Below are positions 23,721-34,193 of a DNA stretch of 64,000 bases, piece after piece. The notes beneath the pieces were generated by a model. It saw nothing but the letters and a program-made list of their open reading frames with translations, was not told the origin of the DNA and did not search any database. The DNA is from Pseudomonadota bacterium (GTDB lineage Bacteria; Pseudomonadota; Gammaproteobacteria; Burkholderiales; Sulfuriferulaceae). Within the stretch, counting starts at the first letter, position 1. Each line of letters opens with the position of its first letter. Location of the stretch: positions 1 through 64,000 of the forward strand of contig JAJYMO010000097.1 of the NCBI GenBank assembly GCA_021786845.1. The letters run 5' to 3'. The translations under genes and the position numbers were made by a program.

Positions 23721-25784
23721 TCATGCCTTCACTGCGGTGATTTTCTCTATTGCTGTTTTTTCCTGTTGATGCGCCTTTAAAATTGCCTGTGCAAACACCA
23801 CTTGGGCCCATTCCATGGCCTGCCAAGCGTCATGATTGCCCACATCTTGCACAGCCACCCCCAGAGCGTGATGATAAGCACTGTGCAGACGCACCAGATG
23901 GCTGTCATCCCCATAACCCAGCCGGTGCAATGTGCTATGCCCCCGACATTGGCGGCCGTCAGGCAGGGTGCTATGATTCATCTGCGAAGGGTTGATCAGC
24001 AATATCCGTTTGGTAGCGGTGTGCGAAGCCATTTGTGAGGCATAGAACCCAAAAAGGCTGGCAGGACGGGTGCCCATATCGAACAGATAACCGGACAGAA
24101 ATTGCTGTAGCTGGACCAATGGCAAGGGACGGGATATGGCGTAGCCCTGCAGATAGGGTACTTTGATTGTGATCATGGCATCGAGGATGTCAGCAGTTTC
24201 TACCCCTTCTACGACCAGATCCAGCTGCAGCTCTGTGGCCAAATCCTGAATGGTCCTGACAAAATGCATATCCCTGGGACGTCCTTCCAGCGTACGAACG
24301 AACCCCTGGTCCAGCTTGATTTCATCGATGGGCAGGTCTTTAAGACGCAGCAAAGAGGCATAGGCGCTGCCCACATCATCCAGGGCGAGACGAATACCCA
24401 ACGCTTTAATCTCATGCAGGACGGATAATGCGGCATTTTTCTCCAGGAAATCGCTGCTCTCCAGAATTTCCAGTGTGATCCGTGCCGGATCAATGCCGCT
24501 GGCTTCGATAACCCCTTGCAGGCAAGACACGCATTGCCCGCAGAATGATTCTGCAGGCACATTAAATGACACCCAAAGCGACCATCCCAGCGCATCCAGT
24601 TTGCCCAAATCATCCAAAGCCTGTTTTAGCACACGTCTACTGAGATTGGTAGCATCCTCAATTGTAAGCTGTGATAGAAAGTCTCCTGGATAGAGAATCT
24701 GACCCCCTTCATTTCGCAGCCGTGCCAAAGCTTCCATCCCGACCACCTGATGTGTGCGGGTGTCCAGAATGGGCTGATACCAGACTTCCAGCGCGCCCGC
24801 ATCCAGCAGGCTTTGCGCGTGTGTCCGTTGTGATTTTTGCTTACCGCCAATCGTCCAGAAACTTGTTCTTTCAGCCTTGTTCGCCTTGTTTTCATACAGC
24901 GACTGATCGGCGCATCGCAGAAGCTGTTCGCCCGTTTCTTCCTCCCCAAAAGGATAAATGCATACACCCATACTGGCCCTAACCTGAATGGTCGCGCCAT
25001 TGCTCAGCATTATCGGGGCACCGATGGTTTCTTCCACCTTGGGGAAGATTGTGGTGAGGTCGTCCATGGAAGAAATGTCCTCAATCAACAAAACAAACTC
25101 ATCACCACCGAAGCGAGCGGCGATGTCTGTTTTTCGCAACACTTGGGGTAGTCGTTGTCCCAGCGTAACCAGCACTTCATCACCGGCATCATGGCCATAG
25201 GTATCGTTGATGGGTTTAAAGCTATCCAGATCCAGCATGCAAACGGCGAAGAGCTTATTGTGACGTTCTGCACGGGCCATGGCCAGTTCAATTCGGCTTT
25301 CGAGCAAACGGCGATTGGGAAGTCCGGTAAGATGATCGTACAAAGCGAGGTATTGCAGGTCTTCTTTTTCCTTTTTGTCATCGGAGATATCGGAGAAGTG
25401 GACAACATAGCAGGCTACCCCACCCTCCTCCTTGAGCACTGCCGAGACTTGCCCCCATGCCAGATAAACTTCTCCGTCCTTGCGGCGATTATCAATTTCA
25501 CCTTCCCAATATCCATCATGAAGAAGTTTGGTCCAAATTTGCTGATAAAAAATGATGCCATGGCGACCGGATTTGAGAAATGAAGGATTTTTGCCAATGG
25601 CCTCAGCAGCGGTATAACCCGTAATCGCTTCGAAAGCACCATGAACGCTGAGAATATGGTGGCGTGAGTCAGTGACGAAACCGCCTCCCGGCAACTTGAA
25701 GCCCGTAGCGGGATTACCCGGTGATTCCGCCCCGTGTGCCTTCGTCGTGTTGTTTTGGTTCGTTTGCTGGGTATCAACAGACAT
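23721..25784 (-). CDS. PAS-GGDEF-EAL protein with C-terminal CZB-like region
   Basis: HHILSVHGAFEAITGYTAAEAIGKNPSFLKSGRH (PAS); RKTDIAARFGGDEF; MEALARL; C/H-rich C-terminus. Confidence 0.9.
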   Translation of the reverse strand: MSVDTQQTNQNNTTKAHGAESPGNPATGFKLPGGGFVTDSRHHILSVHGAFEAITGYTAAEAIGKNPSFLKSGRHGIIFYQQIWTKLLHDGYWEGEIDNRRKDGEVYLAWGQVSAVLKEEGGVACYVVHFSDISDDKKEKEDLQYLALYDHLTGLPNRRLLESRIELAMARAERHNKLFAVCMLDLDSFKPINDTYGHDAGDEVLVTLGQRLPQVLRKTDIAARFGGDEFVLLIEDISSMDDLTTIFPKVEETIGAPIMLSNGATIQVRASMGVCIYPFGEEETGEQLLRCADQSLYENKANKAERTSFWTIGGKQKSQRTHAQSLLDAGALEVWYQPILDTRTHQVVGMEALARLRNEGGQILYPGDFLSQLTIEDATNLSRRVLKQALDDLGKLDALGWSLWVSFNVPAESFCGQCVSCLQGVIEASGIDPARITLEILESSDFLEKNAALSVLHEIKALGIRLALDDVGSAYASLLRLKDLPIDEIKLDQGFVRTLEGRPRDMHFVRTIQDLATELQLDLVVEGVETADILDAMITIKVPYLQGYAISRPLPLVQLQQFLSGYLFDMGTRPASLFGFYASQMASHTATKRILLINPSQMNHSTLPDGRQCRGHSTLHRLGYGDDSHLVRLHSAYHHALGVAVQDVGNHDAWQAMEWAQVVFAQAILKAHQQEKTAIEKITAVKA

Positions 25785-26040
25785 ATCTGATTAACTTTTT
25801 ATGTTTTTTAGATGAAACCGCTTCAATTTATCAACGAATTGGGTATTTTTTTGGATTGTACGACCCTCCGCTTCAGAGAATACCTCATGCGACATTCTAT
25901 GTACAAGCGCTTTTCAGGGACAGTGTCAAAGTATTTGCAAGGTCATGCCATTCCAATGGCTTGATGCCATTGCCAGAAAGGGAGTAACAATTTGATTTTG
26001 TTTATTAAGTCTCTTTGTTTTAAGAAACTCAATACATTTA

Positions 26041-26098
26041 TGAAAAAAGCCCGGAACCCTTATGTTTACTGGGTTTAATGGGTTTAATGGGCTTTTCT
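26041..26098 (-). terminator. Possible terminator downstream of tRNA-Ala
   Basis: AAAAAAGCCC...GGGCTTTTC inverted repeat with internal TGGGTTTAA direct repeats. Confidence 0.4.
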
Positions 26099-26127
26099 TC
26101 TGTCTGGGAACAGTTAAAACCGTGTGT

Positions 26128-26203
<76 letters not shown>

Positions 26204-26298
26204 GAAAGCCGGTCATTATAATTTAACTTGTCCATTTCTGCAAATGATTACTTTTGATGTCAAAAAAATACACGAATGAAAAGTTTTAACCCAAATGA

Positions 26299-27033
26299 TT
26301 ACTGCTCTTCACCCTCTCCCCGCATCACCCGCTGAATAATGTCTGTGCCGAAGCCGCGAGCTTGCAAATAACGCCATTGCTTGGCTCGCCCGGTTTGTGT
26401 CTGGGGTAATTCAGTAAATTTTTTTCGCCAGACCGTTCGCGCACGTGCCAACTCGGTGGTCTGCAAGAGGTCTGCCGCCGCAGTCAACAAGGACTCGTCG
26501 ACACCTTGCAGACGTAATTCATATAATATTTTCTGACTGCCATAGCGCATCTGTCTGGCGTGCAAACGAGCATCCACGTAGCGCTGATCCGACAAGTAAC
26601 CATCAACTTGCAATTTATCCAGCAACCGGAGTAATACAGCTTCATCTTCAGCCCAAGGACTTAGTTTACGCATCAATTCCTGGCGACTGTATTCACGACG
26701 CGATAAGGCATCAAACGCGCGTGCGCTCAAGGATCTTTCCCGACCCGGTGAATTTATCCCCGCTTCGGAATTGGCCCGGTAACCCGTTGAATCGTGCTGC
26801 GCTTCAGATGAATAGTGGCTAAATAAGGCCTCCTGATCTGGTTCGTTTCGTGCAGGCCGGGTTTCCGATGGATTTTGACTGGTTGTTTGCTCAAGTTGTG
26901 GTGATGGCTTGCTACTTGCCTGTTCACGCAGCATGGCCTCCAATGCCAGGATACGTGCGGATTTTTCCTGGGTGGGTACGCAAGCACAACCGCCTTGCAT
27001 CTTCTCCCCACCCTGATTATCGTTTCCGCTCAT
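26299..27033 (-). CDS. recX: RecX regulatory protein with about 100-aa N-terminal extension
   Basis: SLSARAFDALSRREYSRQELMRKL and DQRYVDARLHARQMRYGSQKILYELRLQGVDESL; adjacent to recA. Confidence 0.9.
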   Translation of the reverse strand: MSGNDNQGGEKMQGGCACVPTQEKSARILALEAMLREQASSKPSPQLEQTTSQNPSETRPARNEPDQEALFSHYSSEAQHDSTGYRANSEAGINSPGRERSLSARAFDALSRREYSRQELMRKLSPWAEDEAVLLRLLDKLQVDGYLSDQRYVDARLHARQMRYGSQKILYELRLQGVDESLLTAAADLLQTTELARARTVWRKKFTELPQTQTGRAKQWRYLQARGFGTDIIQRVMRGEGEEQ

Positions 27034-27052
27034 ACACAGGCGCTTTGTCAGG

Positions 27053-28081
27053 TTAATCGGCAGAATCGCTTGTGCTCATTGCCGCCATCGGAGAAATATT
27101 CAAAGCGTCGCGCACCTTGTTTTCGATTTCACGCGCGATTTCCGGATGCTCACGCAAATACTCGCGGGAGTTGTCTTTACCCTGCCCAATTTTTTCACCA
27201 TTATAGGCATACCAGGCACCTGATTTATCTACGATTTTACTGATAACACCCAGTTCAATAATTTCGCCTTCACGTGAAATTCCCTCACCATAAAGAATAT
27301 CAAACTCAGCTTGTTTAAATGGTGGCGCCACTTTATTTTTCACCACTTTCACCCGTGTTTCCGAACCGACAATTTCTTCGCCCTTCTTGATTGCTCCAAT
27401 ACGGCGAATATCAAGGCGTACAGAGGCGTAAAACTTCAGTGCGTTGCCGCCTGTCGTGGTTTCCGGATTGCCGAACATCACACCGATCTTCATACGGATT
27501 TGGTTGATAAATATCACCAGAGTATTGGTGCGTTTGATGTTACCGGTTAGTTTACGCAAAGCTTGGCTCATCAAGCGGGCCTGTAGCCCCATGTGCGAAT
27601 CGCCCATTTCGCCTTCAATTTCCGCCTTCGGTGTCAACGCAGCCACCGAATCGATCACCACAATATCCACTGAACCGGAACGCACCAGCATATCGGCAAT
27701 TTCCAGGGCCTGTTCGCCGGTATCGGGTTGTGAGATCAACAAATCCGAGGTGTTTACCCCTAATTTCTGTGCATATTGCGGATCCAAAGCGTGTTCAGCA
27801 TCAATAAACGCAGCGGTACCCCCTAATTTTTGCATCTCTGCGATGACCTGCAAGGTCAAAGTGGTTTTCCCTGACGATTCTGGTCCATAAATTTCTACAA
27901 TACGTCCACGAGGCAAACCTCCAACACCCAGCGCGATATCCAATCCAAGCGAACCTGTTGATACCACTTGAATATCATTTGCCACCTCGCCATCACCCAA
28001 ACGCATGATGGAACCTTTACCAAAAGTTTTTTCAATTTGTGCCAAGGCAGCAGCGAGTGCCTTACTTCTGTTTTCATCCAT
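27053..28081 (-). CDS. recA: Recombinase RecA
   Basis: [74 protein letters not shown]. Confidence 0.99.
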   Translation of the reverse strand: MDENRSKALAAALAQIEKTFGKGSIMRLGDGEVANDIQVVSTGSLGLDIALGVGGLPRGRIVEIYGPESSGKTTLTLQVIAEMQKLGGTAAFIDAEHALDPQYAQKLGVNTSDLLISQPDTGEQALEIADMLVRSGSVDIVVIDSVAALTPKAEIEGEMGDSHMGLQARLMSQALRKLTGNIKRTNTLVIFINQIRMKIGVMFGNPETTTGGNALKFYASVRLDIRRIGAIKKGEEIVGSETRVKVVKNKVAPPFKQAEFDILYGEGISREGEIIELGVISKIVDKSGAWYAYNGEKIGQGKDNSREYLREHPEIAREIENKVRDALNISPMAAMSTSDSAD

Positions 28082-28163
28082 AAAAACCTCTTGTTAATAA
28101 TAAATATTGCAAAGCATACCACAGCTTCGCCATCTGGCTTAAGGCCCGTTAATAATAGTCTGT

Positions 28164-28667
28164 TCATTCGTGCGCCTTAAGCAGCTCAATTAAACCTTGC
28201 AAGACCGCAGCCACCGCTTGCGCCCGCACCGCTTCGCGGTCACCCAAAAAATAACTTGTGGTTTGCATGCCAGTGCCATCATCCATCAGCCATGACAAAC
28301 AGACCATACCTACCGGTTTATCGGCCGTGCCACCTCCAGGGCCTGCAACACCTGATACAGCCAGCGCAACATTGGCAGCACTGCATTCTATGGCACCAGT
28401 GGCCATTTCTTTCACTACGATTTCAGACACTGCGCCGTATGCGGTCAGGCTCTCTGCCGAAACACCCAGCTGCATCTGTTTGGCGGTATTGCTGTAAGTG
28501 ATAAAACCGCCAACATACCATGCAGAACTGCCGGGCACAGCCGTGATCACTTGACCAACCCAACCACCCGTGCATGACTCAGCGGTCACCAGCACACGTC
28601 CGGTAGCTTGCAACAACTGTCCGGCGCGTTCTGCTAAACGGTACAATTCTGCATCAGTTGGGCGCAT
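28164..28667 (-). CDS. pncC: CinA C-terminal family nicotinamide-nucleotide amidase
   Basis: VLVTAESCTGGWVGQVITAVPGSSAWYVGGFITYSN; GVAGPGGGTADKPVGMV. Confidence 0.93.
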   Translation of the reverse strand: MRPTDAELYRLAERAGQLLQATGRVLVTAESCTGGWVGQVITAVPGSSAWYVGGFITYSNTAKQMQLGVSAESLTAYGAVSEIVVKEMATGAIECSAANVALAVSGVAGPGGGTADKPVGMVCLSWLMDDGTGMQTTSYFLGDREAVRAQAVAAVLQGLIELLKAHE

Positions 28668-28682
28668 TTTTTCTCCACTCAG

Positions 28683-29192
28683 TTAACGCCACCACTTTTG
28701 GATACTGAACATCACCAGTACAGTAAAAACAGCCGCCAATACATCATCCAGCATTACGCCTATGGCATTTTTGCAACGGCTGTCCACCCACGAAATAGGC
28801 CAGGGTTTCCAAATATCAAACAACCTGAACAGCATAAACGCCAACAACACCCAAAGAGGTCGTGCTGGTGTGACGGCCAGCACCAGGAAAAATGCAGCGA
28901 TTTCATCCCATACAATACCACCATAATCCACCTCACCCAGCGCACGCCCCGTGACATCGCAAGCCCACACGCCCACAAACAATGCCGCAATCAGGACCGC
29001 ATACATCAGCGGCATGGGCAGCCAGACCACGAAAGCATAATACAGGGGAATCGCAACCAGCGTACCCGCCGTGCCAGGTGCAACCGGTGACAAACCACTG
29101 CCAAAACCGAATGCCAGAAAGTGCGCGGGATGACGCAAAACAAAGTGCCAGTCCGGCGCACTGATTTGAGTGGTGTGTTGGGTATTTGACAT
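28683..29192 (-). CDS. pgpA: Phosphatidylglycerophosphatase A
   Basis: FGFGSGLSPVAPGTAGTLVAIPLYY; VWDEIAAFFLVL; FRLFDIWKPWPI; start at MSNTQHTTQIS. Confidence 0.93.
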   Translation of the reverse strand: MSNTQHTTQISAPDWHFVLRHPAHFLAFGFGSGLSPVAPGTAGTLVAIPLYYAFVVWLPMPLMYAVLIAALFVGVWACDVTGRALGEVDYGGIVWDEIAAFFLVLAVTPARPLWVLLAFMLFRLFDIWKPWPISWVDSRCKNAIGVMLDDVLAAVFTVLVMFSIQKWWR

Positions 29193-29193
29193 A

Positions 29194-30249
29194 TTAAGCG
29201 GCCTGAAAATGATCGTATCCGGCGTGCATGGACAGTATGTCACAACCCAAATCATCTCGCACGCGCAAGCCTGCGCCCGCTTCAAGGCATCCGATCGCGG
29301 TGAGTTTTAGATCCAGTCTCATACCAAGATCAATAATTTTGTTTGTCGCCGATGCGGGGGCCGTAAAACACAATTCATAATCATCTCCCCCGGATAACAC
29401 ACACTGCTGCAACATGGGTTTATCAGCCACCTCCGCTGCTTGTTGGTGCACAGGAATATGTGCATAATCAATGACTCCAGCCAAGCCAGAAGCCTGCAAA
29501 ATGTGTCCCAGATCAGCAACGAGGCCATCTGATATATCAATTGCGCTGTGCGCAATGCCACGCAAAGCGATGCCCAAAGCCACCCTTGGAACAGGTCGAT
29601 GTAAATGCTGGGCAAACTCGTCTGTTAGACGGGCATCCAAAACCAACCGGCTTTGTAACGAGGCCAAAGCCAACGCTGCAGTGCCTAATTCACCGGATAC
29701 CCACACGGTATCACCAATTCGCGCGCCATCTCTGCGCAGTGCCGAGCTTGAACGGTGACGAGCTGGTGTAAAAGGCGCGTCATCACGCTGCGGTAAAGTT
29801 GAATGGCCAGACTGAAATGAAGCGGGTTCCGGCATGCCGTTAAGTGGCACCTCGCCAATGACGGTCAAAGTCATGCTTAAATTACCGCGAGTAGTGTCTC
29901 CACCCACCAAATCAACATGATATTGTTCTGCGCACTGGTACAAGCCTGCAGAAAAGCGCTCCAACCACGCTGACTCGATATGGGGTAAAGTCAGGGCCAG
30001 TGTCACCCAGCGAGGTGTCGCGCCCATTGCTGCCAAATCTGATAAATTGACTGCCAGCGCTTTCCATCCCAGATAAAAAGGATCTGCATCGGGGAAAAAA
30101 TGGATGCCCGCGACCAGCGTATCACTGGACACTGCCAGACAATGGTCAGCAGTGGGTTGCAGCAGGGCTGCATCATCGCCAACCCCCAACAGTGCCGAAG
30201 GCGCCTGGCGCGAGAAATAGTGTTGAATCAAGTCAAATTCTGCCGACAT
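29194..30249 (-). CDS. thiL: Thiamine-monophosphate kinase
   Basis: EFDLIQHYF...LGVGDDAALL; LAAMGATPRWVTLALTLP; VGGDTTRG; AIDISDGLVADLGHI. Confidence 0.96.
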   Translation of the reverse strand: MSAEFDLIQHYFSRQAPSALLGVGDDAALLQPTADHCLAVSSDTLVAGIHFFPDADPFYLGWKALAVNLSDLAAMGATPRWVTLALTLPHIESAWLERFSAGLYQCAEQYHVDLVGGDTTRGNLSMTLTVIGEVPLNGMPEPASFQSGHSTLPQRDDAPFTPARHRSSSALRRDGARIGDTVWVSGELGTAALALASLQSRLVLDARLTDEFAQHLHRPVPRVALGIALRGIAHSAIDISDGLVADLGHILQASGLAGVIDYAHIPVHQQAAEVADKPMLQQCVLSGGDDYELCFTAPASATNKIIDLGMRLDLKLTAIGCLEAGAGLRVRDDLGCDILSMHAGYDHFQAA

Positions 30250-30276
30250 TACCCCATCACTTCCAATTGGCGTTGC

Positions 30277-30456
30277 GTCGGGATAAATCCCGACCTACAA
30301 AAACGACATGCTATAGATTTAGATGTAACTCCGGCTTCAGTCAGGATAAATCCCAATTCACCAAAAACGGCATGTGGTGGATTTAGACGCAGGCCGGACT
30401 TCAGTCCGGCAATGCTGTCTATTCGGGCGCTGGTTCGACTTCAGTCCGAGCATACC
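30277..30456. repeat. Tandem imperfect hairpin repeat (about 63-64 bp period; two good units and a degenerate third)
   Basis: GTCGGGAT-AA-ATCCCGAC (30277-30294) and GCCGGACT-TC-AGTCCGGC (30393-30410); GATAAATCCC...AAAACGrCATG...ATTTAGA...CCGG.CTTCA repeated. Confidence 0.75.
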
Positions 30457-30462
30457 ATTTTC

Positions 30463-30897
30463 CTAACGCATTTTACGTGGCACAACTTCCTCACCACGGA
30501 TAGCTGCCGCCAATTTGTCCATCACGCCATTCACGTATTTATGCCCATCCACGCCACCAAAGGTTTTGGTCAGCTCGACCGCTTCATTGATCACCACGCG
30601 ATAAGGTACTTCCGGGTGGTTCAGCAACTCTTCTGCACCCAGCAATAACACCGCATGTTCCACCGGACTCAGTGCCTGCATCGGACGATCCACGAATGCT
30701 GCAATACGCGCATCCAGATCATCCACCGAGCCAATTACCCCTTGCATCAGCGCCAGGCACCATTCTTCATCCAAATCGGCATATTCTTCCCGCTCGCGCA
30801 TTTGTTGTGCCAATTGCGTGATACTTTGATGATTCAATAGCCATTGATAGATACCCTGAACGGCAAACTCACGCGCCCGATGCCGATTTCCGCTCAT
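30463..30897 (-). CDS. nusB: Transcription antitermination factor NusB
   Basis: [69 protein letters not shown]. Confidence 0.96.
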   Translation of the reverse strand: MSGNRHRAREFAVQGIYQWLLNHQSITQLAQQMREREEYADLDEEWCLALMQGVIGSVDDLDARIAAFVDRPMQALSPVEHAVLLLGAEELLNHPEVPYRVVINEAVELTKTFGGVDGHKYVNGVMDKLAAAIRGEEVVPRKMR

Positions 30898-31361
30898 AAT
30901 TTTCCCAATAGATTGGCCATTTCGATGGCACAAGCGGCTGCTTCTGCACCTTTGATCGCCGTGCGTGCATGCGCCTGCTCATCAGTTTCCGTTGTCAACA
31001 CCGCATTGGCAATCGGTACGCCTGTATCCAGCTGGACACGCGTAATGCCGCTGGCCATTTCATTGGCCACAATTTCAAAATGATAGGTTTCACCGCGCAC
31101 CACCGCTCCGATAGCGACCAGGGCGTCAAATTTCCCACTCAAAGCCATCTGACGTAGCGCCAGCGGAATTTCCAGGGCACCCGGCACAGTAAGCAAAACG
31201 GTATTTTCCGACCTGACCCCATGCTGACGTAACGCCTGTGTGCAGGATGCCAGCAGACCATCGCAAATGTCGCGGTTAAAGCGACTCATGACCAACCCAA
31301 TTCGTAAGCTGCTGCCATTGAGCTCGATTTCGATTTCTTGAATGCCGTCGTAATTTCCCAC
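30894..31361 (-). CDS. ribH: 6,7-dimethyl-8-ribityllumazine synthase
   Basis: [45 protein letters not shown]. Confidence 0.97.
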   Translation of the reverse strand: MGNYDGIQEIEIELNGSSLRIGLVMSRFNRDICDGLLASCTQALRQHGVRSENTVLLTVPGALEIPLALRQMALSGKFDALVAIGAVVRGETYHFEIVANEMASGITRVQLDTGVPIANAVLTTETDEQAHARTAIKGAEAAACAIEMANLLGKL

Positions 31362-32476
31362 TATTTATTTTCCTTCTGTGTCTGCTCGCTGTCCTCATCA
31401 TAACCCAGCACCTCAAGACCGAAACCCACCAGTGAAGGCATTTTACGTTGAGCGGCCAACAAACGCATTTTTCCCACACCCAGGTCTTTCAGAATTTGCG
31501 CCCCCGTACCATAGGTCCGTGCATCCCACTTTTGCATTGTTTTAGGTTGATTATCAGGTAAAGCATGTGCCAGCAAGTCATCAGCAGACTCTGTCCGGTG
31601 CAACAGCACCAGCACCCCTCGCCCAGCCGCATTGATTTTTTTTAGTGCGCCACCCAGGCTAAAGGTATGTATCGGATTATCTAACTCCAGCGCATCCATG
31701 ATGGATACCGGTTCATGCACCCGTACCAGTGTGGGCTCGTCGGCAACGATTTCGCCTTTCACCAAAGCCAAATGCGCTCCGCCTGTCACCGTTTCCCGAT
31801 AGGCCACCAAACGAAAATCGCCAAAGGGGGTGCTGATAGGCCTGCTTCCCACACGCTCAATCAGACAGTCGTGCTGACTGCGGTAATGAATCAGGTCGGC
31901 AATAGCACCAATTTTTAATCCATGTTCCTTCGCATACACCACTAAATCGGGAAGACGCGCCATATTGCCGTCTTCTTTAAGAATTTCACAGATCACCGCT
32001 GCGGGCTCTAAATCGGCCAGAGCAGCCAAATCACACCCTGCTTCGGTATGCCCGGCGCGGATGAGCACGCCACCGGGCTGCGCACGCAGGGGGAAAACAT
32101 GACCAGGCTGAATGATATCCGTGGGTTTGGCATGACGTGCCACAGCCGCCTGTATCGTACAGGCACGGTCTGCCGCTGAAATACCGGTGGTCACGCCGGT
32201 AGCTGCCTCAATGGAGATGGTGAAAGCAGTATGATTCGGCGTTTGGTTATCCGACACCATTTGACGCAAATCCAATTGTCGGCAACGCTCGTCAGTCAAG
32301 GTCAGGCAAATTAAACCCCGTCCATACTTGGCCATGAAATTAATGGCATCGGGTGTAGCGAATTGTGCTGCCATGACCAGATCACCCTCATTTTCCCGGT
32401 CTTCTTCATCTACCAGGACCACCATTTTGCCAGTTTTAATGTCAGCAATAATGTCTTCTATCGGGCTTAAACTCAT
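31361..32476 (-). CDS. 3,4-dihydroxy-2-butanone 4-phosphate synthase fused to degenerate GTP cyclohydrolase II-like domain (RibBX type)
   Basis: [59 protein letters not shown]-terminal domain lacks the Cys zinc ligands. Confidence 0.92.
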   Translation of the reverse strand: MSLSPIEDIIADIKTGKMVVLVDEEDRENEGDLVMAAQFATPDAINFMAKYGRGLICLTLTDERCRQLDLRQMVSDNQTPNHTAFTISIEAATGVTTGISAADRACTIQAAVARHAKPTDIIQPGHVFPLRAQPGGVLIRAGHTEAGCDLAALADLEPAAVICEILKEDGNMARLPDLVVYAKEHGLKIGAIADLIHYRSQHDCLIERVGSRPISTPFGDFRLVAYRETVTGGAHLALVKGEIVADEPTLVRVHEPVSIMDALELDNPIHTFSLGGALKKINAAGRGVLVLLHRTESADDLLAHALPDNQPKTMQKWDARTYGTGAQILKDLGVGKMRLLAAQRKMPSLVGFGLEVLGYDEDSEQTQKENK

Positions 32477-32502
32477 TGTTGTAGTGCCTTGTAATAATTG
32501 AA

Positions 32503-33093
32503 TCAACGATTGTAATTCAGAATGCGTTCCGCATAACGGGCCATGACGTCCACTTCCAGATTGACCTGGCTTGCTGCAGTCAACACATGTAAATTGGTGT
32601 AATTTAAAGTATGAGGAATGAGGTTAATTGAGAAATCCGTTTCGTTCACGTCATTGACTGTCAGGCTGACACCATTAATCGCCACAGATCCCTTCGTCAC
32701 GATATATTGCGCCAGCGCTTCCGGTGCGCGAATGACCAGTTCCATACAATCTCCCACTGGCTCAAAACGCAGCACGACACCCACACCATCCACATGTCCG
32801 GAAACCAGATGCCCACCCAAACGGTCTTCTAACCGCATGGCTTTTTCCATATTGATCAAGGCCTGCGGTGCAAAACCTGTCGTACAACGTAAGGTTTCTG
32901 CAGACACATCCACTGAAAATTCTGCAGGATGGGCTTCTATCACTGTCAAACACACCCCGTTACAAGCGATAGAATCACCCAAGGCTACATCGTCCATCGC
33001 CAAACCGCCCGTCGCCAGCGTAAGCCGCGCATCCACACCTTTGTTTTCAACCGTTATCACTCGGCCCACTGATTGGATAATTCCGGTAAACAT
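32503..33093 (-). CDS. ribE: Riboflavin synthase alpha chain
   Basis: MFTGIIQSVGRV; GDSIACNGVCLTV; GGHLVSGHVDGVG; AINGVSLTVNDV. Confidence 0.97.
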   Translation of the reverse strand: MFTGIIQSVGRVITVENKGVDARLTLATGGLAMDDVALGDSIACNGVCLTVIEAHPAEFSVDVSAETLRCTTGFAPQALINMEKAMRLEDRLGGHLVSGHVDGVGVVLRFEPVGDCMELVIRAPEALAQYIVTKGSVAINGVSLTVNDVNETDFSINLIPHTLNYTNLHVLTAASQVNLEVDVMARYAERILNYNR

Positions 33094-33188
33094 TTCGCTT
33101 TTCTTTCGGTAAACAATACAGATGGATCAATGATTCAAGTTGGCTGTCTGGTCAAAACCCGGGTTGCGGTGCAAGCCGATGCGTCTTT

Positions 33189-33216
33189 CCCAGCTCAGGC
33201 TTTAGCCTGAGCTGGG
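33189..33216. other. 12-bp perfect intergenic hairpin
   Basis: CCCAGCTCAGGC-TTTA-GCCTGAGCTGGG between ribE and yebC; no clear poly-T on either side. Confidence 0.7.
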
Positions 33217-33270
33217 GTGAATTGCCGGATTAACACCCAACCGTACTTCACGCCCAATTCAAAACTGTGC

Positions 33271-34002
33271 TTAATCGGCATGCTCAATGGCCGCAGAGGT
33301 ATAAACTTCCTGCACATCATCCAGGATTTCCAGGGCATCCAGTAATTTTTGCATGGTCACGGCTTCGTCGCCACTGAGTTCAATTTCGTTCTGTGGTTTC
33401 ATGCCCACTTCCGCATACTCAGCTTTGAAACCTGCCACATCCAGAGCCTGTTTGATCGCATGCAAAGCATAGGGCGGCGTAATCACTTCAAAACTGCCAT
33501 CCTCCTGGCTCAACACGTCGTCCGCACCGGCTTCCAGGGCAGCCTCCATGAGCGCATCTTCATTGACACCCGGGGCAAACAGAAGCTGCCCGCAATGCGT
33601 GAACTGAAACGCGACGCAACCGTCCGTGCCCATATTCCCGCCATATTTGGTGAATGCATGACGCACATCCGCTACTGTACGCACTTTGTTGTCTGTCAGG
33701 CAATCCACCATGACCGCCGCGCCGCCTATGCCGTAACCTTCGTAGCGAATTTCTTCATAATTCACCCCTTCCAGCTCGCCGCATCCGCGCTTGATTGCAC
33801 GTTCTACGGTGTCTTTAGGCATATTGTTGTCATAGGCCTTGTCCATGGCCAAACGCAAACGCGGATTGGTGCCGGCATCGCCACCACCCAGTTTCGCTGC
33901 AACCGTAATTTCTTTGATTAAACGTGTGAAAATTTTACCGCGTTTGGCATCCGTTGCCGCCTTTTTGTGCTTGATATTTGCCCACTTGCTATGCCCAGAC
34001 AT
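33271..34002 (-). CDS. YebC/PmpR family transcriptional regulator
   Basis: [60 protein letters not shown]. Confidence 0.98.
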   Translation of the reverse strand: MSGHSKWANIKHKKAATDAKRGKIFTRLIKEITVAAKLGGGDAGTNPRLRLAMDKAYDNNMPKDTVERAIKRGCGELEGVNYEEIRYEGYGIGGAAVMVDCLTDNKVRTVADVRHAFTKYGGNMGTDGCVAFQFTHCGQLLFAPGVNEDALMEAALEAGADDVLSQEDGSFEVITPPYALHAIKQALDVAGFKAEYAEVGMKPQNEIELSGDEAVTMQKLLDALEILDDVQEVYTSAAIEHAD

Positions 34003-34193
34003 AATCCCCTCTTGACCCAACATTTAACTTGACGATTGTACCACCAACCGGCGAAAGAACGTCTTTAAAAAGACGACTTTATTATGCCGGCTATCTGGTA
34101 TTTGAGCGAAATATTGCCCTCAGAAAAATTTTAATTCACAGTACCCGATTGCAAATTTAGTGAATGTTCCCAGCTGCTTCGTCATGCAGCCAC

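Noticed and set aside
30277-30456. Possible CRISPR array in the repeated region between thiL and nusB
   Set aside because: Only two or three diverged units with similarity throughout the whole period, no constant repeat alternating with unique spacers, and no cas genes nearby.
31361-32506. Annotating the RibB fusion as bifunctional RibBA
   Set aside because: The C-terminal domain lacks the cysteine zinc ligands, so GTP cyclohydrolase II activity is not supported.
33094-33270. FMN riboswitch upstream of the rib genes
   Set aside because: I could not find the conserved RFN core sequence in this gap or upstream of ribBX.
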